DNA of 64,000 bases from Gongronella butleri (taxonomy: Eukaryota > Mucoromycota > Mucoromycetes > Mucorales > Cunninghamellaceae): positions 248,001 through 312,000 of the forward strand of contig JAIWZP010000021.1 in assembly GCA_025201375.1 (NCBI GenBank), in the 5' to 3' direction. The notes under the pieces are model-generated. The model worked only from the letters and a program-made list of their open reading frames with translations, ran no database searches and was not told the DNA's origin. A program made the translations under genes and the position numbers. This document shows, piece by piece, positions 1 to 10,715 of this stretch. Position 1 is the stretch's first letter. Every line of letters starts with the position of its first letter.

Positions 1-1256
1 TACGTGGATACAACCTTCCTTGAGGAGCTACAAAAGAACGGTGAGCGAAAAAAGTGCCTGACTGGCCCAATGTCATTTACTACAGACCGACAACTGACAA
101 TTTACGTGTCTACCCGCTACTTTTTTTGTATTTTGCTCGTCTTTACAGTGAATGTACGCGACTACGACTATTGGACGATGGTTTACCAGTCGGGCATTAT
201 CACGCAGCACATCAGCTCCATAGTGATCTTTGTCGCTTTGTTTATTCACTATCAGCAAAACGCGATTTCAGCCCAGCAGCTGATTTGTACGGGCGTCGCG
301 TCGACGACTGTGGGTTATTTTTGCTGGTATCTGATGGTGGAACATCATGCATTCGAACGTAAGGTCATTGCCGCGGTCCATTGGGCAAATATGAAGCAAT
401 TTGCGAAAATGAAGCCATTGACGCCAAAATTGTATTTTTGATGACAGGTGTGCGCGTGTTGAAAAGCGCGCTGTTCTTCTTTTCGACGCTGCTTGGACTG
501 TCACCAATTCTCAAGACGCTGACGAGTCAAACGAGCGACGACACGATCTGGGCAATGACTTGTTACTGCTTTTTGGCCAATGTTTTGTCGCACGACTATG
601 CGGCACAGAGTGGCACACGCGTCAAGTAGGCTGTCTGGCCTGGAGAGTGAGACACAAGACTAAACACGCGCTTTTTGACCTAGGATTCCCGGTTCATTGT
701 CAACCAATGCGGCCATTTTTGCGTCGGTGCTTCTGGCGTCGCGTCTCGATACCAATTTGGACGTGTTTGGCTTCCTCTCCTTTGCCGTCGAGTGGTTTGC
801 CTTGTTCCCAATCTTCCGAAGGCATCTGCAGGTAGATCAACCAGAAAAAAAAGGAAGCGACGCGAAACAAGGAGAAAAAAAATCGTGTCGCACGCCATTG
901 GACGATGCTGACCCTCTTTTTTTTTTTTTTTTCTTTTTCTTGTTGTTGACAGCAATTGAAGACCAAGCAGTCGATTGCGCTCACGGTGGTGCTTCAAATT
1001 TTGTGCATTGCATTGTTTTTCCATGTTTCCAAAGCAGTGGTGATTCTGCATCTGCTTGGTTTTTGCTTTTTGACGTTCCTTTGTCCGTATTGGCTGATCT
1101 GGATTCAAAAATACAAAAAGTAAGCGCGATTGATTGCTCATTTGGATCGTTTTGTACCTAACAGCGTCAATTTCAAATAGCGAAATCCATGGACCATGGG
1201 ACGAGGCGCGTCCACGACTTCAAAAACGCGCAAGGCGCTACCGAAAATATCCATAG
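1..1256 (+). CDS. GPI2: GPI-GlcNAc transferase subunit GPI2/PIG-C (5' partial)
   Basis: This encodes the C-terminal part of the PIG-C/Gpi2 subunit of the ER complex that transfers GlcNAc to phosphatidylinositol, the first step of GPI-anchor synthesis. Exons read: 1-40, 149-358, 448-625, 684-831, 953-1119, 1181-1256. The joined frame gives YVDTTFLEELQKN, then DYDYWTMVYQSG, GLSPILKTLTSQTSDDTI, NAAIFASVLLASRL and the family C-terminal signature NEIHGPWDEA, which is assembled across the last splice (AA|C codon). Several hydrophobic segments fit a multi-pass membrane protein. The start codon lies left of the window. The C-terminal tail after the signature is short and basic. A polyadenylation-like AATAAA lies near 1316. 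Introns carry T runs. Family assignment is firm because conserved blocks appear in order in every exon. Confidence 0.93.
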
Positions 1257-1725
1257 GCGTCTATTTGTAAATAAGATACCCCCATTGTCTTTTTTTTCCC
1301 CCTTGTTTTCACTATAATAAAGAGAATCAGCTTGTCAAACAATCAAATTGGCGATCTCCCCATTTGCATGAATGGCAATGGCGAGTTTATGCTTAATTTT
1401 GGAAGCCCGCCGTCTACTTTTCATTGTCTACGCGACCCAAAATGGAGGAAGGGGGACTTTTTTGTTCTATTCTTTTTTCTTTCTCTCTTTACTTATTTTT
1501 TCAACTCGGCATCCTTTTCCTCTAGTTTTTCTTGGCGCTTTTGTCTTTCTTTTTTTGCTTGACCTACGTTCTATCGCTTCACTTGCATATACGTAGGCTC
1601 TGTTACCTCGTTTTCTTCGTTTGTGCGTGTAAACAAGGTTGGCTTTTGACAACGCTTCGTCTCTATTGTGTCGCCGCTTCACTGACTTTTTTTTTTGTCA
1701 CTTTGCTAGCCTCCATCGCGTAGAC
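1257..1725. other. Intergenic, GPI2 3' end and promoter of next gene
   Basis: AT- and pyrimidine-rich spacer with long CT/T tracts at 1480-1560 and 1688-1698, typical of a fungal promoter. No supported gene. The small ORFs here are low-complexity F/S/L-rich translations. Confidence 0.6.
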
Positions 1726-2892
1726 ATGTCAAAAGAGCCTCTTTCCAGCCGGAGACGAGTGAACACGCGCGAAGAGACGTCGCAGCGGTACGACGCCGTC
1801 TTGTCGCGTCTTGAGTTTATGCGAGGGGCGCCCGAAACTCGTCGGCCTGACGTTCCTCCGCCACCACCACCACCACCCTTGCCTCGTCAGGTACACACGC
1901 AAAAATGGAACTGAAAAGCGCGTTGATCTCTCAATTTTTTGTAATTTTTATAGAACAAGGGCTATCGGTCGCGTTTCCGTGAGAATTTCCCTGATATTGA
2001 TCGATCACCGGTGCCGCAGCGGTATTCTGCAGCCTCGCCCAGCACAATTTTGGCGGAGCAGGCTAGCAGCCAATGGCGACAGCATTACCAGCCCAAACGC
2101 TACCGCAATCGCGCCTTTTTGTACGAACAGACGCCGGAACAGCCACATCATCAGCAGCAACCATGGTCCACGCCCTCGCCATCATACTACAAGCCGATAA
2201 ATGAGAGCTCCAAGCGCGTCGAATTCAAATTCAACGTCAATGCTGCAGAATTTGTCCCGGTAAAGGCTGAAACGCGCGCGTGATCGCGTCAAAATTAGTA
2301 TTCACTCGTTTTTTTTTCTTGCAGACGGTCAAGCTGACCGGCAATGTGTCGATGGACCAGGTGTTTAGCACCCCATCCCCCAGCCAACCGAATTCCATTG
2401 GTAAAAAATGAAAAAAAGCAGCAAACACGCCTTTTTGTTTGGCCACACGTGTCATCGCGTGGTCTCACTTGCCCCTTATCCCATTGCCTTTTCAACTAGA
2501 TCCTCATTGGAGATATGGCACCCGATCTTTCATGGATCAATTGACCGCACAACTTCATTTTCCTCCTCCATACTTGCCTGTCCCATACATGACACAGGTA
2601 AAACAAGCAAGTGGGAGAAATTAAAAAAGGGCGATTGTCATCCCGCTTATTCCAGCCCTTTTTTGCTTTTGTGACGCGCTCACACGCGTCTTTTCTTTTT
2701 CCTTTTTTTTTGCATTCTTTATCCTATGAATAGTACATTTATTACCCGGCGGACGCCCCTCCTCCAATGGTGCCGCTTCCCTACGGCATGCTCATGCCCA
2801 CTCACATTGGTGAACCCTCACGCTCTGAGCCGTTCCCCTCTTCAGCAATCAAGAAGCCAATGACGACGCGAAAAAAGCACCTGTCCTTCTAA
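1726..2892 (+). CDS. PAM2-motif proline-rich protein, unknown function
   Basis: A 267-residue protein is read from five exons: 1726-1890, 1954-2259, 2325-2400, 2500-2597, 2734-2892; all junctions keep frame. Visible features: a basic/acidic N-terminus, a run of eight prolines near residue 44, a Q/H/P-rich middle, and FKFNVNAAEFVP at residues 146-157. That segment matches the PAM2 motif (core LNxxAxEFxP, here with Phe for Leu), which binds the MLLE domain of poly(A)-binding protein. The C-terminal third is rich in Pro and Tyr and ends in a basic KKxxxxRKKH tail. No catalytic domain is visible. From the motif, a role in mRNA translation or decay through PABP is inferred, as in ataxin-2-like or Paip-type partners. 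The gene is tandem after GPI2 and tail-to-tail with CSL4. The ATG at 1726 follows a pyrimidine tract and opens the frame. Confidence 0.75.
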
Positions 2893-3206
2893 TGGCGGCA
2901 AATCCAACTTGCTACCCGCTACTTGACATTTCCCCCTTCCCCCTTCCCCTTTCCCCTTTTATCTGACCCTCTCTCTCTCTCCCCTCCCCTTTGATACTTG
3001 CTTACCTTTTTTTCCCCTCTCATTGGTGCCTCCCAGGGCACCTTTGTTTCATTTTCTCTTTTTAATCACACTTTACGTGGCTCTTTGCCTCTTGTCAAAC
3101 CAGTAAAGGAATAGGATTGATCCGGCTTGATGAATGGAGGGTCTTTTATGTACAGCTCAATGAGTTTGGGAATGCATTTGGGATCCAGGGGAAGAGAGGC
3201 AAGATT
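2893..3206. other. Convergent intergenic spacer
   Basis: Spacer between the PAM2 gene and CSL4 (tail-to-tail). It holds C/T-rich tracts near 2930-3000 and no supported gene. It probably carries both 3' untranslated regions. Confidence 0.5.
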
Positions 3207-4095
3207 TTACACCGGCTTGGCGCATTTTCGATACTCGATGGCCTTTGTGATGGGACATTGCATCTCTTGCCATGAAATGGGAATCATCGTGGCACCTAAG
3301 AAACAATGGGGGGGGGGCATGTCAGTCGCGAAAAGAAAAATAAAAAAAGAGAGATGACGCGCTTTTGTCGCGCTTTGTGATGATCTTTGGCCATTTTTTT
3401 ACCTGCTAAGCTAGTGGCAAAGATGACACCCAATTCGTTCTTGGCGGTGGACAAAAAGTAGGAGCGCGCATCACCCAGGGAAATGACCTCAGCCTTGATG
3501 ATGTCGCCTGGCCTGAACGATTGATAGATTTTGACCTTGTCCTTTTCGGTGGCGCGCACGTCTTGGATTCTAATCAAGCACACAAAATGAAATGAGCCGC
3601 CATTGGCCGTGAATCATGCCCAATTTCTATCGAATCTTACCGGATGACGCCCATAAAATCTTCCTTGCAAGGCACCTTGTCGACAACCTTGATGGCAACC
3701 ATGGCCTGCGTCGGATTGACGCGAATGATTTTGCCTGTGATCTGCAATTCAAAAAAAAAAAAAAGAGCATTAGCCTCTCATGAGAGCGTGTAAAAAGAAA
3801 AAAAAGAGGGCCATGGACGTACAATGTTGCCAACTTCGGGAACAGCTGATTGTTCTTTTTCCTTTGACACGGTGATAATGGGCAGCTATTGAAAAAAGGT
3901 TAAAAAAAATGGTGTCAAGATCCAAGTCGTTTGTGTGGATCTGGCGCTTACGCCTTGGCTTTGCTCGGTGATCTGGCGCAAACCGACCACACTGGCGTAA
4001 AGCAAGCCGTCACGCTCGTAGGTTCCTGGGCCAGCGACATAGTCTTGCGCATAGCCCAAGCGCTGGCCAGGGGTCACTGCTTGGCTGATATCCAT
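3207..4095 (-). CDS. CSL4: Exosome complex component CSL4
   Basis: This encodes the cap subunit of the RNA exosome that helps thread RNA to the catalytic core. Five exons on the minus strand: 4095-3952, 3885-3823, 3741-3641, 3569-3403, 3295-3207, giving 187 residues. The N-terminal domain shows PGQRLG and GPGTYERDGLLYASVVG; the S1-like middle shows VNPTQAMVAIKVVDKVP; the most diagnostic block is DVRATEKDKVKIYQSFRPGD, followed by ISLGDARSYFLSTAKNELGV; the end has PISWQEMQCPITKAIEYRK. All splice phases agree. Length fits the family. It is divergent from the kinesin gene with 440 bp between start codons. Confidence 0.94.
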
Positions 4096-4535
4096 GGTCC
4101 TTTGAGAGAAAAAAAAGCAAAAGAGAGTTTTAGTAAAAAAGCAAAAAGCAAACGAGGGCGGAGATGCCCTTTCAAACCATTTCTAGGGCCCGCCGACCAG
4201 CCCGCCCAAATCTTCCCCTTTCCAATTTCATGCAATTGGTGCCAATGGGCCATGGCACGGGCCATGTCGACCTTGAATGGCCCCCATTAATCGCGCAAAC
4301 AATGCGAAATCTTCCGTGGGCACTGTTTGCTTTGGTCAGCAATGCAATGACAAGCTTATTTTGGCACCCCTCAATGGGCGCGCTGCCCCTCAACCACTTA
4401 ATTCAAGGTCCTATTTCCCAATTCGTCATTTTCTTCCTCTCTCTTTCCGTTTTCTTCGTCCTTTTTATTTCTATGACCCACGGCCTTGCCCCTGTCTCCG
4501 TCCAGGTGCCTCAGGGACGCCCGCGCGCCTTATCC
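4096..4535. promoter_or_regulatory. Bidirectional promoter region CSL4 / kinesin-7
   Basis: Region between two divergent start codons. It includes an A-rich side toward CSL4, a T/C-rich stretch at 4420-4475 toward the kinesin start, and several short CCAATT/CAATTG-like words. No discrete site is certain. An in-frame upstream ATG at 4473 could extend the kinesin by 21 residues. Confidence 0.45.
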
Positions 4536-7021
4536 ATGAATACAGCAAGCCCATCGCCGTCTCCTACGTCCCCACACGACAGCGTCAAGGTCGCCGTGCG
4601 CTGCCGTCCCCTCTTCCCCGACCGAGACCGCACAAACGACTCGGCATGGCGCGTGGACCCCGCCCGCGACCATATCCAGCTCGACACGGCAACAACAGCG
4701 CGACGATATCCTGCCAACCACGGCATGCAGGCCAATTATCACTATGGTGAGCCAAAAAAAAAATAAGGGGAAAGGGGGAGGCAAATGGATGTCATTGACA
4801 TTTTTTTTTTTTTTTTTTTTGATGAACAAGACCGCGTGTTTCATGATTGCAACAACGAGGAAGTGTATCAGGCGATGGTCGAGCCTTTGATTCAGCAGTC
4901 CATGGACGGCTATAATGGTAATACCGCGCAATCGTGTAAAAACAACATATTCTCATCCATTGGAGGCTAGCCACCGTGTTCACGTATGGCCAAACCGCCA
5001 GTGGCAAGACGCACGTAAGAAAATGCCTCCAATTGACGCATTTGTCATGTCAACATGCGCTTAATTCGCTGTTTTTTTTTCTTTAGACAATGGTAAAAAA
5101 AAGTGCATGACCATCCTCCTCTTCCCTCCTATTTTTTGACTGATCACCACCCTCAACTTGCATAGATGGGCTCGGATGTGGAACCTGGCATCATCCCACG
5201 CGCCGTGGACGACGTATTCAATTACATTAAGATGGTACAAAGGGACCCTGGCCATCACGTGCTGCGCACTCATTATCTTTTTTTTTTTTTAGACGTCCAA
5301 CAATGAATTCCTGCTGCGCGTCTCTTATTTGGAGATCTACAATGAAACCATTCGCGATTTGCTGGCACCCGACAATGACAATCTCAAGATTCACGAGGAT
5401 CCGCATGTAAGTGGCCATTTTTTTTTTCAGGGGGAAGAGGGGGATGACACTGACTCGTGATCCTGCCGAACGATTTTTTTTTCTTCTGTAGAGAGGCACG
5501 TATGTCGCGCAGGCCACAGAGCAGGTCGTCACAGGCGCGCAGCAAGTCATGGACGTGATTCGCCGCGGCGAGACCAACAGGCACATTAGCACCACCGACT
5601 ACAATCTACACAGCAGCCGCAGCCACACGCTCTTCCAGATGGTCATCGAGAGTAGGAAGCCCAACCAGCATGTGCGATCCAAGGCATCGGTCAAAATCTC
5701 GCAATTGGTAAAAAAAAAAAAAAAAAAAAAAAAGTACGCTCAATTGGCTGCGCACCGCGTCCTCACGCGTCATTTTTATAGAATTTGATCGACCTTGCCG
5801 GCTCGGAAAAGGCAGCCAGCAACCAAGACCGACGCAAGGAGGGCGCATTCATCAACAAGAGCTTGCTGACCCTCGGCACCGTGATTGCCAAGCTGACAGA
5901 GCCAGGGAGGATGTAAGAACCGAAAATGACGCGCATGTCGGCCATTGACTCACCCACCTATTTTTTTTTTAAAAAAATAAAGTGCCGGCCATATTCCTTA
6001 TCGCGACTCGAAGCTCACACGCCTGCTGCAATCATCGCTATCGGGCCGCGCGCGCGTCGTTGTCATCTGCACCATCAGCCCCACGCTTTTCACCGTCGAT
6101 GAGTCTATCAACACGCTCAAATTCGCCGCCCGTGTAAAGAAGATCATTGTCCGTGCTAGAAACGACGCGGTAAGCCCAGTCATTAGCCCATTGTGTCCGC
6201 AAGCTGGTCGATTCATCTGTTTTTTTTTTCTTTTACAATTTAGGTGGCTGATGACAAGGCATTGTTGCAGCAATACCGTGGCGAGATTGATGACCTAAAG
6301 ATGAAGCTCGCCGCAGCCAACGAAGGTCTGGCACAGGAACGCATGAACCACAGCATGATGAGCCACGAGAGGCAGCAGGTAAAAAGCCGCGGCAAGAGAA
6401 ATTGGTGTGTTTTGTGTCCATTGACGTCTTTTTTTTCCTTTTGTAGTACGAGCAAGAACTCTTCCAGATGCGCCTGGTGCGAACAGCACTGAAAGAGAGG
6501 TACAATAGCGCAGCCGCGATGACAGAAGAGCAGAAATGGCTCATTTTTTCCTTTTTTTTTTCTTTCTTTTTTTTTTTTTTTTACGCGCCAGAATTGATCA
6601 CTTGACACAGCTGATCCTGACGTCAGCGACCGTGCAGCCTGCCGCGCCATCGGCCACGTCACCGATTCAGACGCAGCCGCAGCAGACCAATGGCTTCTCT
6701 GGCCGCGACGACCCTTGGGTGCTTGTGCGCGAACTGCGACGTGAAGTCCAGGAGCTCAAACTGCAAAACGAGCAGCTGCGGCGACAGGTGCGTGCACAAG
6801 AGGATGAGCTGGATGCGATCTCGTCACAAAAGAGTGACCATCAGGCGCTCGTTGACAAGGTTGCGCAGCTCGAGGCAGAGCTCAGTGTCACCAAGGCTGA
6901 GCTGGAAGTGACGTCGATGATGGCCAAAGAAGTAGCGCATGACAGCCGTAAGCCACCCTCGTCGCCGCCCGTTTCCTCGCCCAAAATCAAGTCCCTCGTC
7001 ACCGACATGTCCACCATTTAA
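4536..7021 (+). CDS. Kinesin-7 (CENP-E/Kip2-type) motor protein
   Basis: N-terminal microtubule motor, 560 residues from 12 exons: 4536-4746, 4831-4917, 4971-5014, 5087-5092, 5166-5234, 5293-5406, 5492-5707, 5782-5912, 5983-6169, 6244-6378, 6447-6499, 6592-7021. The motor begins [10 protein letters not shown], has the P-loop GQTASGKT, switch I region NLHSSRSHT, switch [12 protein letters not shown], and [18 protein letters not shown]. The pattern [16 protein letters not shown] after the P-loop resembles CENP-E-type kinesins. The tail (about residues 390-520) is heptad-like coiled coil rich in Q/E/K/L, then a short Ser/Pro-rich end. It is short compared with animal CENP-E, as for fungal kinesin-7. 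The 6-nt exon 5087-5092 encodes Thr-Met directly after the P-loop. Start chosen at 4536 because it lies just before the motor; 4473 is an alternative. Confidence 0.93.
5087..5092 (+). other. 6-nt microexon of the kinesin gene
   Basis: The six bases ACAATG lie between a T-rich tract ending in tttag and a gtaaaa donor. Upstream intron 5015-5086 and downstream intron 5093-5165 are 72 and 73 bp. The exon adds Thr-Met between GKTH and MGSD, restoring the motif expected in kinesin-7. Without it the frame stays open but two conserved residues are lost. Confidence 0.8.
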
Positions 7022-7732
7022 TCAAATCGTCCTCTTCCCTTTAAAATCTATTTGTACACCCCCTTTCGCTTCCCTTTAATGATCAACTGCGTGCATTCAT
7101 ACACGCCCTTGCAATGTGTTTCTTCTTCCAATTTTATGAACAATGCATCCTTCTTGTAGTAAAGTCGCACTAATCTACCTCTTTCCTTACAATCTCGACA
7201 ATAAACAAAAGAAAGCTTCACACCGCGCACAGGCGTACAAAATTAGGTCAAAACCGTGCAATGCTCGATGGATGTCTGCTTGGCCCTGTCGCATCCATTT
7301 GTCTCCGCGTCGATGCCTCATCCATTTGCTGCTGGTCATATTTTTCCTCTTCCTTTTACTGCCTCACCTGCTCTTCAATTTATCAGATCGTCTTCTACTC
7401 CGGCTGCATCATTGCCTGTTCCAGCCGGACCTTTTCCTGCTCCTGTCGTCCCGTCGCCTGTTTCGACCCCACCTTTGCCTGTTTCGACGCGCCTTTGCCT
7501 GTTTCGACGCGCCTTTGCCTGTTTTGATCGCGCATTCAGTTGAATCGCATCAAGAATCATTCAGGAAAAAAAAATTCAAAAAGCGACGCTTCTTGTAAAA
7601 GAGCACTCTCAATAAAGACGCGCTTTTTTCACTTCCGCCCTTTTTCTTTCGCCCTCTTTTTTTTTTTTTGCCATTTTTTCTTTTACCCTTTTTTCTTTTA
7701 CCATTGCTTCTTTCTCCTTATTGAATATCATA
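7022..7732. other. Intergenic spacer with short tandem repeat
   Basis: 3' region of the kinesin gene, then T/C-rich DNA. Several overlapping small ORFs rich in S/P/L/F come from skewed composition. No family is recognised. Confidence 0.5.
7456..7530. repeat. About 20-bp tandem repeat, four copies
   Basis: Units begin GCCTGTTTCGAC and continue CGCGCCTTT or a variant. The two central copies are identical and the outer two diverged. The repeat stays open in more than one frame, which explains the small P/V/S-rich ORFs over it. Confidence 0.8.
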
Positions 7733-7766
7733 ATGACGGCTCAAGACATTGACCCTGGTAAGTATG

Positions 7767-7767
<1 letters not shown>

Positions 7768-7842
<75 letters not shown>
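7768..7842. repeat. Homopolymer of 75 T
   Basis: Uninterrupted run of 75 thymines inside the putative intron 7758-7883. It is the longest homopolymer in the window. Its length may be affected by assembly or sequencing error. Confidence 0.9.
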
Positions 7843-7845
<3 letters not shown>

Positions 7846-7894
7846 TTCTTTCTTCCCTTGTGTTAATTGGCTTTGTTTTATAGCGTCTGAGGAG

Positions 7895-7981
7895 CTGAAA
7901 CGACCTGCACCTGAGCTGACCTGAAAACCGACGACCTGAAACGACCTGCACCTGAATTGAACTGAAATGATTTGCACCTGA
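7895..7981. repeat. Three dispersed copies of a 20-bp unit
   Basis: CTGAAACGACCTGCACCTGA occurs at 7895-7914 and again exactly at 7936-7955. A third copy with three changes sits at 7962-7981. The copies interrupt the 5' part of the broken gene here. Confidence 0.85.
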
Positions 7982-8499
7982 ATTGGCTGTTGATGTTTCG
8001 ATTGCCAGCTGACAAATTACCCGGCAAGGATATGATCAGCAAGCAAATTCTGGACCAGCAAGAGGTTATTGATCTTGCAGCCCACGACCTGTTGGACGTG
8101 CCGTTTGGAACATACGCAACTGCCGAGACCGAGTGGAGAACGCGTCGAAAAGTGATGTAGGTATTGTACAAGCCCTGCCTCGCGATTCAAACAGCACTGC
8201 CGCCTATTTTGATTGAAATCCAGCTGGTTGTAAACGAGCAATTCATGCAGCGCATCATGAGCTACGCTCAAAACGCCTTACAATTGTACAAAGTTTATCC
8301 AATCGTCTTGATTTTTTGTACCGATTGGGTGTCTCCAGGTGCGTTTATGGCCAAATTCAAGCTCGTGGCCATGAACAAAAATTGTGCCAAGCTTACTCCA
8401 CTGGCTAATCTTTGCAAGGATTCCATTACAACGCGACCAATGAAGATTGATGCCCTTAGTCTGTATTACTTTGGTCAATCAGTGAGCGTGCTTTCCTAA

Positions 8500-9088
8500 A
8501 AAAAAAAAAACAGTCAAGAAATAAATGATTTCCCCTTTGTAAAGCAATACTCCTTTGTAAAACGCCTCTGTTTCATACAAGAATATGACGGGAGGATATT
8601 TTCTAAAAAAAAAATTTAGCCATGACAGGTCCATTGCATCAATGCACCAGCCGTTCTCAGCCATCCTGGAAGACGCTGAGCAACGCTGTCCATGGTCACA
8701 GATGAGGAGGAATTTAATCAACCGATAAAAAAAATGCTTTCAGGCAAGAAAAAAAGAAAATAAAGCAATGGAGAGCGAACAAGCAATAACAACAACAAAA
8801 AAAAATTATTCTTTCGTAAGGAATGGCATGGGGTATCGTCAACATGGCTAGGCGAAAGAAAAGGAGGAGAAGGTGTATGGGCCCATTGATGCGCAAACAA
8901 ATGAATGTGGGTAGAGTGAGGGTGCGTGGTGGGGAACAGGGGAGATGGCGCCAAGGTCGAAACAGAGCAATAAAAGGAAGGGAATGGTGTAGGCAAACAA
9001 AAAAAGGTATCATCGTACAGGGGCAAATAGTGGTGGTGGGAAAACGGAGCGCAGCAGGGAGGTGAGGCACGTGGTGCTTTGAATTTGG
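8500..9088. other. Intergenic spacer
   Basis: A-rich and G-rich low-complexity sequence between the broken gene and the 3' end of the casein kinase gene. The R/K/G-rich and S/P/F/L-rich ORFs here have no family resemblance. Nothing else is seen. Confidence 0.5.
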
Positions 9089-10715
9089 TCAGACGCACGT
9101 GAAGCAGCAGCAGCACGGGCCCTCGTATTTAGTGTTGTCAGCGAGGCGCGTGGGGTCGACGCGGTAATTGATGGCCTGGTACGTGGTCTGCGGCGCTTGC
9201 ATGGCCGGATACGCCTTGTCCAGTCCGTATCGCTTGGAATGACGCCATACATCCTTTGTGCCCGAGGCCATTGAGTGTTGTCGCTGCGGCAAATGCTACA
9301 TTCCCCACAAAAAAAAAAAAAAAAAATGCGTGAGTCCACATGGGTAGGACGCGTCACGAATTGCGCAGCCATCGATAACTTTTTTTTTTTTTACCTCCCA
9401 TCCTTTGCCGTCATTCAGCAATTGCCAGTCGTACATGCCGTCGTCGCCCTCGCCTTGCTGTTGGAGCACCTTGGTAAAGAGGCCGCGCAAGTAGTCGTAA
9501 TCTGGGGTCTGTTCAAACGCCAGCTGTCGCGTGTATTGCATGTACAAGCCGAATTCAGGCGGAAAGCCCTCGCACAGATCCTGGATCAGCGTCGTTTGCT
9601 TCTTGTCACCAATGCGCTCGTATTTTTGCTTGTTTGTCGCCGCCTTGAGCCCTTGCCATGGTAACGATCCGCGCAAAAAGTACATGAACACGTGCCCAAG
9701 TGCTTCCAGGTCGTCACGTCGCGATTGCTCTAAAAAAAAAAAAAAAAAGAATGGCCAAGATGAGCTTTTAACCCTCGTCGCTCCTTTTTTTTTAACGTAC
9801 CTCGTCCCAAGTGCGTGTTGATGCTCATGTAGCGCGCGGTGCCGGAAAGGGATTTGCGCTCGCGGTATGGTATATGCTGTTTTGTCTTGGGATCGCGGTA
9901 TTGCTTGGCCATGCCAAAGTCAATCATGAAGACCGTGTTGGCCAGCTTGGTTCCTGGGCGGCCAATCAAAAAGTTATCGGGCTTGATGTCCCTGGCAACA
10001 CGAAAATAGTGAGGTGAGCCAGATCAAAAGCCAGTCGTTGTGTGCGCGCGCACGCGCACGTGTCGTACGATTTTTATTTTTTTTTTTACCGATAGATCAG
10101 ATTGCGCTCATGGACGCTCTCGACGCGTGTGATCTTGGAAAAAGAGCGAAAGAAAGGGGCAGGTGAGCAACAATGCGCTTTTTTTATCTCTTTTTTTTTG
10201 CGATTTGTACCATGTGACGCGCGAGCATGGCGACGGTCTTGACGGAGAAGCGTCGTGAGCACATGTCAAAGAGGTCTTCAAGGGAAGGGCCGAGGAGATC
10301 AAGGACGAGAATATTGTGCAACCCTTCCTGGCCATAGTAATATGTTTGTGGGATGCCTGGCAGGCCCGCGAGAATCTTGTACGTGCGATACTCGTCGCGC
10401 AGCTGCGGTGCCTCGGATTTCCGCGGTTCAAACTTGATGGCCACTTGGTGATTGTTTAGCAAGTTGATGCCTAATCGTTGAAAAAAAAAAAAAAAGAAAA
10501 AACACGAAAACACCACGCAATGAGAAACCTAACCCTACGACGTCGTCCCAAGGCCGCTAGGCAGCCTCATTTTCCGTTCGTTTTTTACCTTCATAAAGTA
10601 TACCAAAGCTCCCTTCGCCAATCTTTCTGCCAATCTTAAAGTGAACACCCACAATATTAGCAGACGTGATGGCTATGGACGCGGGGCGATGATGAGGCCG
10701 TCGACTTGTTGCCAT
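9089..10715 (-). CDS. YCK-type casein kinase I, C-terminally cysteine-rich
   Basis: Ser/Thr kinase of the plasma-membrane casein kinase I group (Yck1/Yck2-like). Six exons on the minus strand: 10715-10589, 10470-10211, 10133-10090, 9991-9801, 9729-9395, 9295-9089, giving 387 residues. Visible: glycine loop GEGSFG (33-38), catalytic Lys55 in [83 protein letters not shown]. These blocks are near-invariant in YCK proteins. The last ten residues contain five cysteines ([10 protein letters not shown]), a likely palmitoylation site for membrane attachment, as known for Yck proteins. The C-terminal extension after the kinase domain is short and lacks the long Q-rich tail of yeast Yck2. The ATG was chosen because it precedes the kinase domain by about 25 residues with only UTR-like sequence upstream. 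Confidence 0.93.

Larger units (their letters stand above)
7733..8499 (+). pseudogene. Broken PD-(D/E)XK-like family protein
   Basis: A possible first exon 7733-7757 (MTAQDIDP) has a good donor, and the acceptor tatag before 7884 continues SEELKRPAPELT to a stop. Further on, one frame carries LPADKLPGKDMISKQIL, LAAHDLLDVPFGTYATA and EWRTRRKVM (7972-8160), stops at TAG 8158-8160, and continues in the same frame with PCLAIQTALPPILIEIQ and FMQRIMSYAQNALQLYKVYP to 8499. The ILIEIQ strand followed by a helix and another strand (PIVLIFC) resembles PD-(D/E)XK nuclease-like families that are multicopy in Mucoromycota; this likeness is from memory of the family and was not searched. The in-frame stop, the repeat-filled 5' part and the lack of a continuous start suggest a decayed gene. 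Readthrough or an unseen intron is possible. Confidence 0.45.
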
